Shown here one piece after another: positions 49,748-58,323 of a DNA stretch of 64,000 nucleotides. The notes under the pieces were generated by a model. That model was not told the origin of the DNA and did no database searches. It was given only the letters and a program-made list of their open reading frames with translations. Source of the DNA: Streptomyces sp. Sge12 (GTDB taxonomy: Bacteria > Actinomycetota > Actinomycetes > Streptomycetales > Streptomycetaceae); NCBI RefSeq assembly GCF_002080455.1, contig NZ_CP020555.1, forward strand, positions 868,001 to 932,000, written 5' to 3'. The position numbers and the translations under genes are program-made. How positions within the stretch are numbered: the stretch's first letter is position 1; each line of letters starts with the position of its first letter.

Positions 49748-50550
49748 CGGCCGCGCCGATCAGGCGCCTCGCCGGCCGGTTCGCCGCGCATGAAGAGGAC
49801 CGCCACCAGGCCCAGGCCCACCACCGCGCCGACCAGCTGCATGGCGACGAACCCCGGTACCGAGGCCGGGGCGATACCGGCGAAGGTGTCGGTGAAGGCC
49901 CGCCCGATGGTCACGGCCGGATTGGCGAAGGAGGTGGAGGAGGTGAACCAGTAGGCGGCACCGATGTAGGCGGCGACCGCGGCCGGCGCACACCGCAGCC
50001 GGTCCGTCCGCGCCAGGCCGAGGATCAGCAGGATCAGCCCGGCGGTGGCGACCACCTCGCCGAGCAGCAGGTTTCCCGCGGAGCGGTCCTGCGTGGACCA
50101 CTTCACCAGGGGCTCGCCGAACATCGCGTCCGCCAGGACCGCGCCCACGACGGCGCCGGCGATCTGCGAGGGCACGTACACGCCGACCTCGCGGCCGGTG
50201 ACGCCGGAGCCGCCGCGGCGGGCGGTCCACCACTCGGCCAGCGTGACGGCCGGGTTGAAGTGGGCGCCGGAAACCGGGCCGAGGAGGACGATCAGCGCGC
50301 CGAGCCCGAAGACGGTGGCGGTGGAGTTGGCCAGCAGCTGCAGCGCGACATCGCCGGTGAGGCGGGTGGCCTGGATACCGGAGCCGACCACCACCGCGAC
50401 GAGGGCGGCCGTGCCGACCAGTTCGGCCGCGGCGCGGGCGGCCAACGGAGCCCTGGGCGCAGTACCGCCGGACGCGGTCAGCGGCGCGTGGTCGGCGGCT
50501 ACGGCGGGCTGCGCCGCGGGGGCGGCTACGGCGGGCACTTCGGCGGTCAC
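49678..50550 (-). CDS. Aquaporin/MIP channel of the arsenic locus
   Basis: 290-residue major intrinsic protein with about six membrane helices and both NPA loops: SGAHFNPAVTL and FANPAVTIGRAF. Aquaporins in ars operons (AqpS type) let arsenite flow out after ArsC reduces arsenate, and this one lies beside arsR and arsC. The N-terminus has a 40-residue Ala/Pro-rich extension. The last ~24 residues are read from the opposite strand of the arsR remnant and are probably an accidental extension made by the deletion. GTG 50550 has GAGGAG 9 nt upstream. It follows arsR by 36 bp on the same strand. Confidence 0.88.
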   Translation of the reverse strand: MTAEVPAVAAPAAQPAVAADHAPLTASGGTAPRAPLAARAAAELVGTAALVAVVVGSGIQATRLTGDVALQLLANSTATVFGLGALIVLLGPVSGAHFNPAVTLAEWWTARRGGSGVTGREVGVYVPSQIAGAVVGAVLADAMFGEPLVKWSTQDRSAGNLLLGEVVATAGLILLILGLARTDRLRCAPAAVAAYIGAAYWFTSSTSFANPAVTIGRAFTDTFAGIAPASVPGFVAMQLVGAVVGLGLVAVLFMRGEPAGEAPDRRGRHAVLVAPASSAPMAASTDGSTR

Positions 50551-50586
50551 GGCAGGTTCTCCTCGAGTGGGTGGGAAAGAGACGGC

Positions 50587-50901
50587 CTAGGGACAGGCCC
50601 GCTTGAGGTCGGCGTCGGCGGTTGCTCGCGCGGCCCGGGCGAGGTCGGCGAACCGACCGGCCAGAGCCTCGAGGACCTCCGGGCGCAGGCGGTAGTAGAC
50701 GAACCTGCCGCACGGCTCGGTGTCCACGACCCCGGCCTCCCGCAGCACCTTCATGTGGTTGGAGAGGTTCGTCTGCTTCGCGCCCGTCTCCTCCGCCAGA
50801 TGTGTGGTGCAGAGCGCCTCGCGCGCGAGCAGGGTGACGATCCGGAGCCTGAGGGGGTCGGCCAGAACCCGAACCAGATCAGTGTCGACTGATGTCAGCA
50901 T
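50587..50901 (-). CDS. arsR: ArsR/SmtB-family metalloregulator
   Basis: 104-residue winged-helix repressor (VRVLADPLRLRIVTLLARE, then TGAKQTNLSNHMKVLREAGVV, and the wing CGRFVYYRL). Cys residues are C31, C64 and C103, the first just before the recognition helix-turn-helix, in the region where some ArsR proteins bind As(III). A metal site is inferred. The gene diverges from arsC and precedes the aquaporin gene, so it should repress both units. A palindrome over its start codon is the likely operator. ATG 50901 is natural for the family length. Confidence 0.9.
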   Translation of the reverse strand: MLTSVDTDLVRVLADPLRLRIVTLLAREALCTTHLAEETGAKQTNLSNHMKVLREAGVVDTEPCGRFVYYRLRPEVLEALAGRFADLARAARATADADLKRACP

Positions 50902-50911
50902 GGGCTGATAT
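50892..50911. promoter_or_regulatory. Putative ArsR operator over the arsR start codon
   Basis: ATGTCAGC-ATGG-GCTGATAT is an imperfect inverted repeat (7 of 8 pairs) that covers the arsR start and lies in an AT-rich patch between arsR and arsC. Binding here would block both divergent transcripts. Confidence 0.45.
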
Positions 50912-50962
50912 TTTCACATCGGCCGGTACTGACACCAGCCCACACCGACTCGGGAAGAACCG

Positions 50963-51382
50963 ATGCCCTCCACTCCTGTCGCCTCCGTCCTGTTCGTCTG
51001 CGTCCACAACGCCGGCCGCTCCCAGATGGCGGCCGGCTTCCTGCGCCACCTGGCCGGCGACCGGGTCGAGGTCCGCTCCGCCGGTTCCCTGCCCGGCGAG
51101 CGGATCAACCCCTCCGCCGTCGCCGCCATGGCCGAGCTGGGCATCGACATCTCCGACCGGAAGCCGAAGGTCCTCACCCCCGAGGCCGCGCGGGCGTCCG
51201 ACTACATCATCACCATGGGCTGCGGCGACGCCTGCCCGTACTTCCCCGGAAAGACTTACCTCGACTGGCAGTTGGAAGACCCGGCCGGCCGGGGCTTCGA
51301 GGCCGTCCGCCCCATCCGCGACGAGATCAAGGGCCTCGTCCAGGCTCTGATCGCCGAGATCGACGCCGGGCCGAAGTCCTGA
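50963..51382 (+). CDS. arsC: Arsenate reductase, low-MW phosphatase type
   Basis: 139-residue ArsC of the thioredoxin/mycothiol-linked class. The P-loop is C13-VHNAG-R19 (C-x5-R) in VLFVCVHNAGRSQMAAGF. Two more Cys, C87 and C91, in TMGCGDACPYFPGK can take part in the disulfide cascade. It reduces arsenate to arsenite in the cytosol. ATG 50963 fits the family start. It is divergent from arsR and should be induced by arsenic through ArsR. No arsenite pump gene (arsB/acr3) is present here; the aquaporin may serve instead. Confidence 0.92.
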   Translation: MPSTPVASVLFVCVHNAGRSQMAAGFLRHLAGDRVEVRSAGSLPGERINPSAVAAMAELGIDISDRKPKVLTPEAARASDYIITMGCGDACPYFPGKTYLDWQLEDPAGRGFEAVRPIRDEIKGLVQALIAEIDAGPKS

Positions 51383-51439
51383 GCCGACCGTCAAAACTGC
51401 TCCGCACATGACAGTTGGGGCCGATGGTGATCGGGCGCG

Positions 51440-52171
51440 GTGGATGATGGGCCCGACATGGCCGAAGCCCCCGCAGGGACGCGCTCGTGTCCGCAGCCGT
51501 CGAGGCGGGGCGGGCGGGAGCTGCGGGCTGCCGCGTTCACGCTGCTCAGCTCCGTGTTGGCGGTCGTGGGCCATCATCTGGCCTCGGAGGAACCGGTGTC
51601 CTGGCAGCGGGCGGCCGCCGGTGCGGCGCTCGTCTACGTCCTCTCGTGGCTCGCGGGACGGCCCTGCCGGCTCGGGTGGCACGTGGTCATGGCCACCGGG
51701 CTCGCGCAACTGCTGCTGCACCGGCTCCTGTCCGTGCAGCAGGTGGCAGGGGGCGGGCACCGCGAGGCGCACGGCGGTGCGCCGGGGATCGGACACGCGG
51801 CACACCACAGCGCGTGGACGATGACAGCGGCCCACTGCGTGGCCGCGTGTGCGATGGCTCTGCTCATGCACCGCGCGGACATGGCGCTCAGCCGCCTGCC
51901 GGAGGTGGTGGGCCGCTGGGTACAGGCGGCGGTCGCGGCGGCCGTCGCGGCATGCGATGCCTGCTGCCGGCCAGGGGTACGGCCGGGCCCGCCGACCGTA
52001 CGCGTCGCGCTCGAAGGCCTCGCCGTACGGCCGACGGCGATGACGCTGCTCTGCCACGCGGTGGTGCGCCGGGGGCCTCCTGACGGAGGTGCAGGAGACG
52101 TTCCCCTGACCCTGACGGGCTGTTCGGCGGCAGTCGAGGCCCGTCCCGCGTACCGAGAGGGTTCCTCCATC
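51440..52171 (+). CDS. Membrane protein with His-rich loop, open into ycnI without a stop
   Basis: The frame starts at GTG 51440 (ATG 51458 is an alternative) and has about four hydrophobic helices: LRAAAFTLLSSVLAVVGHHL, AAAGAALVYVLSWLAG, GWHVVMATGLAQLLLHRLL and AAHCVAACAMALLMHR. Between helices 3 and 4 lies a His-rich loop (GGGHREAHGG, then GHAAHHS). No stop codon separates this frame from the YcnI protein, which begins at an in-frame ATG with its own purine-rich site. I give the end as the last base before that ATG. The family is unknown to me; the neighbours suggest copper handling. Confidence 0.55.
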
Positions 52172-52909
52172 ATGAACGGATCACACACCGGCCGCCGGCT
52201 CCGCAGGCTGGGCATCGCCGCCGTGGGCGGTCTGGTGCTCGTGGGGGTGGCGGCCGGTCCGGCCGCCGCACACGCCGAGGTCACCGCCTCCGACCCGCGC
52301 GCGCTCGCCGAGAACGTCACGCTGTCCTTCACCTCCGAGGCCGAGTCGGAGACCGGGGGCATCGCGGAGTTGCGGGTGGTGCTGCCGACGGGCATCGGGC
52401 CGGACGCCGTGACGCTGAAGGACGCTCCGAAGGAGTGGAAGCTGACCGCCACCCCGGACGGATACGTCATCGGCGGCCCGGCTCTGGCGACCGGTACGGA
52501 CGCCGAGTACAGCGTCACCGTGCGCCAGTTGCCGGACGAGAAGTCCCTGGCCTTCAAGACGCTGGAGACCTACAGCGACGGAAAGGTCTCCCGCTGGATC
52601 GAGGTGCCCACCAACGGCGAGAAGGTCGACAACCCCGCCCCGGTGCTCGAGCTGAAGGCAGCGGCCCCGGGGGCCAAGCCGATCGCCCCCAGCCCCTCGC
52701 CGACGCCGGCCCAGAGCTCCGCAGTCCCCTCCGGCCGGCCCTCGGCGGCGGCTCCCTCGGCGCCCGTCGCGTCGGCGAACGCCCGGCCGGCGAGCGCGGA
52801 GGCTGCGGGCGCCGGCACCGGAACCGTCGTCGGCGTGATCGCTGCCGTCGTGCTGCTCGTGGCCGCCGGCACCGTCTGGTGGGTGCGCCGGGGCCGCGCC
52901 CGGGCCTGA
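52172..52909 (+). CDS. ycnI: YcnI-type copper-binding protein (DUF1775)
   Basis: 245-residue exported protein. A signal peptide (RRLRRLGIAAVGGLVLVGVAA) ends at AAAH, so the mature N-terminus may be the His of HAEVTASDPRA, the residue that in YcnI proteins binds Cu(II) with nearby acidic and aromatic groups. The DUF1775 domain covers about 30-150, then a Pro/Ser/Ala-rich linker and a single membrane helix (VVGVIAAVVLLVAAGTVWWV) with a basic end anchor it to the outer face of the membrane. ATG 52172 has GAGAGGG upstream. It is convergent with the CopC-CopD gene, the usual functional partner, separated by a hairpin. Confidence 0.88.
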   Translation: MNGSHTGRRLRRLGIAAVGGLVLVGVAAGPAAAHAEVTASDPRALAENVTLSFTSEAESETGGIAELRVVLPTGIGPDAVTLKDAPKEWKLTATPDGYVIGGPALATGTDAEYSVTVRQLPDEKSLAFKTLETYSDGKVSRWIEVPTNGEKVDNPAPVLELKAAAPGAKPIAPSPSPTPAQSSAVPSGRPSAAAPSAPVASANARPASAEAAGAGTGTVVGVIAAVVLLVAAGTVWWVRRGRARA

Positions 52910-52924
52910 CCGACCGGACCGGTG

Positions 52925-52960
52925 GGGGCCGCTGCACGGCGGACGCCGTGCAGCGGCCCC
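52925..52960. terminator. 16-bp perfect hairpin between ycnI and copCD
   Basis: GGGGCCGCTGCACGGC and GCCGTGCAGCGGCCCC pair perfectly around a GGAC tetraloop between the convergent copper genes, 15 bp after the ycnI stop. It probably terminates both transcripts. Confidence 0.7.
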
Positions 52961-52970
52961 GCTCAACAGG

Positions 52971-54884
52971 TCATGGCCGCCGCGGCGATGTGATGCGGAC
53001 GGTCTCGTGGACGGTGACCTGGTCGATCTCGGTGGTGCGGACGGTGATGTTCAGCGTCCACACCCCCGGCATGGGCAGCTGCAGGTCGTAGGCGGCCCAG
53101 TACCCCTTCTGATTCTTGAGCCTGGCATCGAGCGGGCCTATCCCGAGCTCCTCCTGGGTGAGGGTCAGGCGGAGTTCGGGGACGGTGGCGAGGCCGGCGT
53201 CGGCGGTGTACACGACGGCTTCGACGGTGTTCTCGCCGACGCGCCCCGGCGCCAGCGTGATCTGCACCGAGCCGCGACGGCCGGCCTTGCCCATGTCGAA
53301 GGGGACGGTGACCACCTTCGCCTGCGGTTCCTCCGCGGAGGCCACCGCGACCGTCTCGGCGGCCGCGCGGCTGGGCTGGGTACCGGTGAGCAAAGTCGTG
53401 ATCGCCAGGACCACGACACCGAGTACGGCTTCCAGCGTCACCGTGCGGCGCAGCGCCCGCCGGTGTCCGCCGTCGCCCCGGGGACCGGGCGGGGCGGTGT
53501 CGTCGCCGTCCCCACCCCGGCCGGGCCCCTCGGGCGTGGCGCCGGGATCCGTCGCCGCGGGGGCCGCAGGCGCACCCACCAAGTGCAGGGCGGGCACCCG
53601 TTCGCGCTCGGGCACCGGCAGGGTCTCACCGCCCGGCAGCGTCGCGTGCACGAGGCGGGCGGTCCACCGGCGGGAGAAGGCCGCCGCGCACAGCACGAGG
53701 ACGACCGCGGCGATCTTCACGACGAGGGTCCTGCCGTACGACGTGGTCCACAGTGCCTCCCAGGAGCCGACCTGCCGCCAGGACTGGTACACACCCGTGC
53801 CGACCAGAACGGCGACGGCGGCGAAGGCCAGTGTCGAGAAGCGGCCCACCGCGGACGCCGGTACCTCCTGGTCGTTCCCCCGGCGCCGGAGCAGCAGCAC
53901 CAGCGTGAGCAGGCCGCCCAGCCAGACCCCCATGGCCACCAGGTGGAGGACCGCGACGGGCACGGCCAGCGGCACCTGGATGCCGGCGGAGGCGTGTTCC
54001 GCGGCGGCCCAGGTGCAGGCCAGGGCCAGGGCGAGCCCCGCCCAGGTCAGCCGGGAGCGGGCGTCGGCCTCCGCCGGCGAACCGTCGTCGTGGCGCTCGA
54101 TCCGTACGGCGCGCCTCTTCAGGAGCACCGCAGCAACGGCGAGCAGCACGAGCCGGGCGAGCAGCGCGGCGCCGGGCCGACCGGAGACGGTCCGGCCCAG
54201 GTGCTCCGGGTCGAACGCCGAAGCCACCTGGCCGCCCGTCTCGTACGGGCCGCGCAGCAACAGCAGGGCCACGGTGGACGCCACCAGTGCCAGCCAGCCG
54301 ACGGCCAGCAGTCTGCGCACCGGACGGACCGCCGCTGCGGCGGGCCAGCACACGAGGACGAACGCGGCGGCTCCGACGAGGAGGGCCAGGCCGGTGTAGG
54401 CGACGTAGCGGAAGGTGCCGTACAGGCGCCCGGCCGCCGTGTCGTCCGGTGAGCCGGTTGCCGCCACGGCCACGGTCCCGGACGTCTTTCCGACGGAGAA
54501 GACGAACGCACCGGAGATCGGGTGGCCGTCGGCGGAGACGACCCGCCAGGCCACCGTGTAGGTGCCCTGGGGCAGCTTGTCGGACAGTTCCACCCGTGCG
54601 GTGTTCTGCTTGCCGTCCGCATGCTGCGCCGGGCGCGGGTTGACCCGCTCGTTGTCCGGGGACAGCACTTTCAGCGATTCGTCGGAAAGGCTGACCGACT
54701 CGGTGAAGGTGAGCGTGACGTGCTTCGGTTCCGTCTGGAGCACGGAGGCTTCAGCGGGGTCGGAGCCGCTCAGACCCGCGTGCGCGGAGGCGGGGCCCGC
54801 CCCCGCGAAGACCAGGGCGAGTACGGCGGCGACCAGCACCAGGGCGATCGACGACCTCCGCGCGGGAGGTGATCCAGTGGGCAT
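52971..54884 (-). CDS. CopC-CopD fusion (YcnJ-type) copper transport protein
   Basis: 637-residue protein. A signal peptide ends in ASAHAGLSGSDPAE, exposing the His of the CopC copper site; SADGHPISGAFVFSV carries the second CopC motif. The CopD part follows with about eight membrane helices (FRYVAYTGLALLVGAAAFV, VLHLVAMGVWLGGLLTLVLLL, GRFSTLAFAAVAVLVGTGVYQSW). A long Gly/Pro/Asp-rich cytoplasmic loop precedes the last helix and an extracytoplasmic YtkA-like beta domain ends the chain. It moves copper across the membrane, probably inward, with YcnI. ATG 54884 has GGAGA upstream. Confidence 0.9.
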   Translation of the reverse strand: MPTGSPPARRSSIALVLVAAVLALVFAGAGPASAHAGLSGSDPAEASVLQTEPKHVTLTFTESVSLSDESLKVLSPDNERVNPRPAQHADGKQNTARVELSDKLPQGTYTVAWRVVSADGHPISGAFVFSVGKTSGTVAVAATGSPDDTAAGRLYGTFRYVAYTGLALLVGAAAFVLVCWPAAAAVRPVRRLLAVGWLALVASTVALLLLRGPYETGGQVASAFDPEHLGRTVSGRPGAALLARLVLLAVAAVLLKRRAVRIERHDDGSPAEADARSRLTWAGLALALACTWAAAEHASAGIQVPLAVPVAVLHLVAMGVWLGGLLTLVLLLRRRGNDQEVPASAVGRFSTLAFAAVAVLVGTGVYQSWRQVGSWEALWTTSYGRTLVVKIAAVVLVLCAAAFSRRWTARLVHATLPGGETLPVPERERVPALHLVGAPAAPAATDPGATPEGPGRGGDGDDTAPPGPRGDGGHRRALRRTVTLEAVLGVVVLAITTLLTGTQPSRAAAETVAVASAEEPQAKVVTVPFDMGKAGRRGSVQITLAPGRVGENTVEAVVYTADAGLATVPELRLTLTQEELGIGPLDARLKNQKGYWAAYDLQLPMPGVWTLNITVRTTEIDQVTVHETVRITSPRRP

Positions 54885-54962
54885 GACGAGGCAGTCTCCG
54901 GGGTGGCGGTCGTCAGCGGCGGCACCGCCGCCCGGAACTCGATCGTGTGGACGGCAGTCGGA

Positions 54963-55013
54963 CGGTACGAATCACCTGGGCGACGGAAGGGACTCCGGCA
55001 GGGCCGGTACGAA
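54963..55013. repeat. Direct repeat in the copCD upstream region
   Basis: CGGTACGAAT occurs twice in direct orientation (54963-54972 and 55004-55013) in the 280-bp gap upstream of the CopC-CopD start, which otherwise shows no gene. It might be a paired regulator site for the copper gene. Confidence 0.35.
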
Positions 55014-55164
55014 TGACGAGATGTGGACGATAGTGCTGCCGGCCCCTGAGCCGAACGGTTTGCGCAACTTTGACTAAAGGACGGTGCGGAGGACGCGGCT
55101 CGGGACACTTTCGCTGTATGGCCGGGAGCCGGGCACTGCCCGAGGCCGTGGCCCCGGGTCGGCG

Positions 55165-57243
55165 TCAGTCGATCGCCTGCTCCGTCCAGATGGTCTTGCC
55201 GGTACTGGTGAACCGGCTGCCCCAGCGGTCGGCGAGCTGGGCCACGAGGAACAGGCCGCGCCCGCCTTCGTCCGTGTCCCGTGCGCGACGCAGGCGCGGC
55301 TGGGTACTGCTGGGGTCGGACACCTCGCAGACGAGCAGCCGGTCGCGGATCAGCCGGAGGCCGACCGGTCCGCCCGCGTAGCGGATCGCGTTCGTGACGA
55401 GCTCGCTGGCGACGAGCTCCGTCACGAAGCTCAGGTCCTCCAACTGCCAGTCGGACAGCCTGCCCACCACCAGCTCACGGGCGTGCGCGACGAGGGACAG
55501 GTCGGGTTCGAGCTCCCACTCGGCGACCTGGTCGGACGTGAGCGCGCGGGTGCGGGCGAGCAGCAGGGCGATGTCGTCGGTGGCCTCGTGGGGCAGCACC
55601 TCGTCGCAGAGGGTCTGGCTGATCTCGCCCAGCGGCCGGTCCGGTCCGTCGGCGCCGGTGGAGCCGGCGGCGCCGGAGAGCGATCTGCGCAGCCTTTCCA
55701 TCCCCTGCTCGATGTCGCCGCCGCGGCGCTCCACGAGCCCGTCCGTGAAGAACGCGAGCGTGCTGCCGGGCCGTACGCCGAACTCCGTCACCTCGAAGGG
55801 CATTCCGCCGACTCCGAGCGGCGGCCCCGGCACCATCCCCAGGAAGGACGCCTCCTCCCCCGGGGGCAGCAGGGCCGGCGGCGGATGTCCCGCGGTGGCG
55901 GCCGCGCACCGCCCGGTCACCGGATCGTAGACGGCGTAGAGGCAGGTCGCTCCGAGCACCGCGGGCTCGGCGCGGGAGTCTCCGGCCATGTGCTCGCTGG
56001 AGAATCCGAGCACCAGATCGTCCAGGTGCGTGAGCAGCTCGCCCGGATCCAGATCGAGGTCGGCCAGGGTCTGCACCGCGGTCCGCAGTCGTGCCATCGC
56101 CGCGGTGGCTTCGAGTCCGTGGCCGACGACGTCCCCGACGACGAACGCCACGCGCAGCGACGGCAGGGGAATCACGTCGAACCAGTCCCCGCCGACGCCG
56201 ATGCCGCCTCCGGCCGGCTGGTAGACACCTGCGGTGTCCGCGGCCGCCGTGTTCAGGACGGAGTGCGGCAGCAGGCTTCGTTGCAGGGCCAGCGCCGACC
56301 GGTGTTCCTTCGTGTAGCGGCGTGCGTTGTCCACGCCGAGGGCGGCCCTGGAGGCGATGTCCTGGAGGAGGGCCGCGTCCGCCTCGTCGAACGGGCGGGG
56401 CAGCTGACTGCGCCAGACCGTGACGCAGCCCAGGATCAGGCCCCGGGCGTAGAGCGGCACCGCCACGGAGGAGTGGGCCCCGCTCGGGACGAACAGCCGC
56501 AGGGTCTCGGGATCCATGCCGAGTGCGCCTCGCAGTGCGCCGACGTCGGACACGAGTACCGGCCGTCCGTCCATGAGGGGGCGCATCAGCTCCGTGTCCG
56601 GTACGGGCGGGAGCGCCTCTCCGGCCGGCAGGAGGTCCTCCGCGGAGATCCCCGGGCTCTGCGCGGAAGCGGCCCGGCGCAGGCGGACGTCGTCAGTGGC
56701 GGCGAGGTGCGGGGGTTCGTCGCCCACCAGCACCGGCTCGGCGAGGTCCACCGTCGCCAGGTCCGCGAAATCGGGGACGAGCAGGTTCACGAGGACCTGA
56801 GCCATGTCCGTCACGTCCAGGGAGACCCCGATGCTCGCGGCGGCGGCGTGGGCCAGCCCCCTCCGGCGCCGCTCCGAGTCGGGCCCGGCCGGCTCCCCCG
56901 CGGTGTCCGCCGGGGCGAGCAGGACGAGCCAGAGCGCGCCGGCACCGCAGGCGCCGGGCGTGCGCGCTGCGAGCGGGACCACCGTGCTGACTCCGGGGAC
57001 CTCGTGACCTGCGTGCGTACCACCGGGAAGGGGCACGGGAGGACCGGCCGGTGCGGCCGCCGTACGGGCACGCGCCAGCGGCGCCAGCAAGGGGGCGCAG
57101 ATCTGTCCCGGCGAGCATTCCAGCAGCGTCGCAGCCCGTTCCGAAAGGGCGACGACCACGCCCGCGTCGTCCAGTACGACCGCTGCGGTTTCGTTCACGG
57201 GCACCGAGGCCGGGCTCGGGCCACGATGCTCCGGTTCACGCAT
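55165..57243 (-). CDS. PAS/GAF/SpoIIE phosphatase with C-terminal HATPase domain
   Basis: 692-residue signalling protein. N-terminal PAS-like part (VNETAAVVLDDAGVVVALSERAATLL), a GAF domain around residues 130-310 (SSVAVPLYARGLILGCVTVW), a SpoIIE/PP2C phosphatase (GGDWFDVI, VVGDVVGHGLEATAAMARLR, FFTDGLVERRGG, ATDDIALLLA) and an HATPase_c domain (VASELVTNAIRYAGGP, DEGGRGLFLVAQLADRWG). It should dephosphorylate a STAS anti-anti-sigma factor and may also act as an RsbW-like kinase. ATG 57243 has GGAGG 5 nt upstream. The orphan STAS gene in this window is a candidate partner, unproven. Confidence 0.9.
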   Translation of the reverse strand: MREPEHRGPSPASVPVNETAAVVLDDAGVVVALSERAATLLECSPGQICAPLLAPLARARTAAAPAGPPVPLPGGTHAGHEVPGVSTVVPLAARTPGACGAGALWLVLLAPADTAGEPAGPDSERRRRGLAHAAAASIGVSLDVTDMAQVLVNLLVPDFADLATVDLAEPVLVGDEPPHLAATDDVRLRRAASAQSPGISAEDLLPAGEALPPVPDTELMRPLMDGRPVLVSDVGALRGALGMDPETLRLFVPSGAHSSVAVPLYARGLILGCVTVWRSQLPRPFDEADAALLQDIASRAALGVDNARRYTKEHRSALALQRSLLPHSVLNTAAADTAGVYQPAGGGIGVGGDWFDVIPLPSLRVAFVVGDVVGHGLEATAAMARLRTAVQTLADLDLDPGELLTHLDDLVLGFSSEHMAGDSRAEPAVLGATCLYAVYDPVTGRCAAATAGHPPPALLPPGEEASFLGMVPGPPLGVGGMPFEVTEFGVRPGSTLAFFTDGLVERRGGDIEQGMERLRRSLSGAAGSTGADGPDRPLGEISQTLCDEVLPHEATDDIALLLARTRALTSDQVAEWELEPDLSLVAHARELVVGRLSDWQLEDLSFVTELVASELVTNAIRYAGGPVGLRLIRDRLLVCEVSDPSSTQPRLRRARDTDEGGRGLFLVAQLADRWGSRFTSTGKTIWTEQAID

Positions 57244-57359
57244 GTCGCCTCCACGCACCGTGACCTTCAGTATCGACCCCGGGAGGGGACCCGGCGACCC
57301 ACAGCGCGCTTTCGCCGGGCGCCGCCGCCTACCGGTCCCGGGCCCCCGCGCGGAGTAGG

Positions 57360-58277
57360 GTGCCGCCCGTGCAGGAGCATCAGCGCGATCTCGTCGGCTA
57401 CGGCGCCGAGCCGCCGCTCGCCGCCTGGCCCGGCGGTGCCCGTGTCGCCGTCAGCCTCGTCCTCAACTACGAGGAGGGCGGGGAGCAGAACGTCCTGGAG
57501 GGTGACGCCGCCTCCGAGGGCTTCCTCCACGAGCTCATCGGTGCGCCACCCGTGGTCGGCGGGCGGGACCTCAACGTCGAAAGCATGTTCGCGTACGGTT
57601 CGCGCGCGGGTTTCTGGCGCATCCACCGCACGCTCGCGGCCCACCACGTGCCCCTCACCGTGTACGCGGTGGCCCGGGCGCTCGAACGCAATCCGGACGC
57701 CGCACGGGCGATGGCCGCCGCGGGGTGGGAGGTGGCGAGCCACGGCTGGCGCTGGATCGACTACCGCCACGTGTCCGAGGAGGCCGAGCGGGCCGACATC
57801 GCGCGCTCGATCTCGACGATCGAGCGGCTCGTCGGCCGCCGGCCCGTGGGCTGGTACACCGGTCGGACGAGCCCGCACACGCGGCGCCTCGTCGCCGAGG
57901 AGGGCGGCTTCCTCTACGACTCCGACGACTACTCGGACGACCTGCCGTTCTACGTCGAGGCCGCCGGCCGGCCGCATCTCGTCCTGCCCTACAGCCTCGA
58001 CGCGAACGACTTCAAGTTCCTGCTGGTGCACGGGTTCACGACCGCCGACGACATGCTCTCCTACCTCGTCGACACCTTCGACACCCTCCACGCCGAGGGC
58101 GCCGACCGCCCGCGCATGATGAGCATCGGCCTGCACGGCCGGATCATCGGCCGGCCCGGCCGCATCCGCGCCCTCGACGCCTTCCTGCGGCACGTCGCGC
58201 AGCGCGGCGGGGCGTGGGTCACCACCCGCGAACGGATCGCGCGTCACTGGCTCGCCACGCACCCGCCGTTGCGCTGA
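57360..58277 (+). CDS. PuuE-like polysaccharide deacetylase family protein
   Basis: 305-residue CE4-fold protein resembling the PuuE allantoinases. Evidence: RDLVGYGAEPPLAAWPGGARVAVSLVLNYEEGGE near the start, MFAYGSRAGFWRI, WEVASHGWRWIDY (metal His-x3-Asp equivalent region), GWYTGRTSPHTRRLV and LPYSLDANDFKF. PuuE members hydrolyse allantoin and do not need the usual Zn triad; related members deacetylate sugars. GTG 57360 is used; GTG 57369 is a close alternative. No ureide genes are adjacent, so the substrate remains open. Confidence 0.85.
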   Translation: MPPVQEHQRDLVGYGAEPPLAAWPGGARVAVSLVLNYEEGGEQNVLEGDAASEGFLHELIGAPPVVGGRDLNVESMFAYGSRAGFWRIHRTLAAHHVPLTVYAVARALERNPDAARAMAAAGWEVASHGWRWIDYRHVSEEAERADIARSISTIERLVGRRPVGWYTGRTSPHTRRLVAEEGGFLYDSDDYSDDLPFYVEAAGRPHLVLPYSLDANDFKFLLVHGFTTADDMLSYLVDTFDTLHAEGADRPRMMSIGLHGRIIGRPGRIRALDAFLRHVAQRGGAWVTTRERIARHWLATHPPLR

Positions 58278-58323
58278 ACCCTGCCCACGGCCCGCCCCGG
58301 CCGCCGTCCCCCCGCCGGACGGT

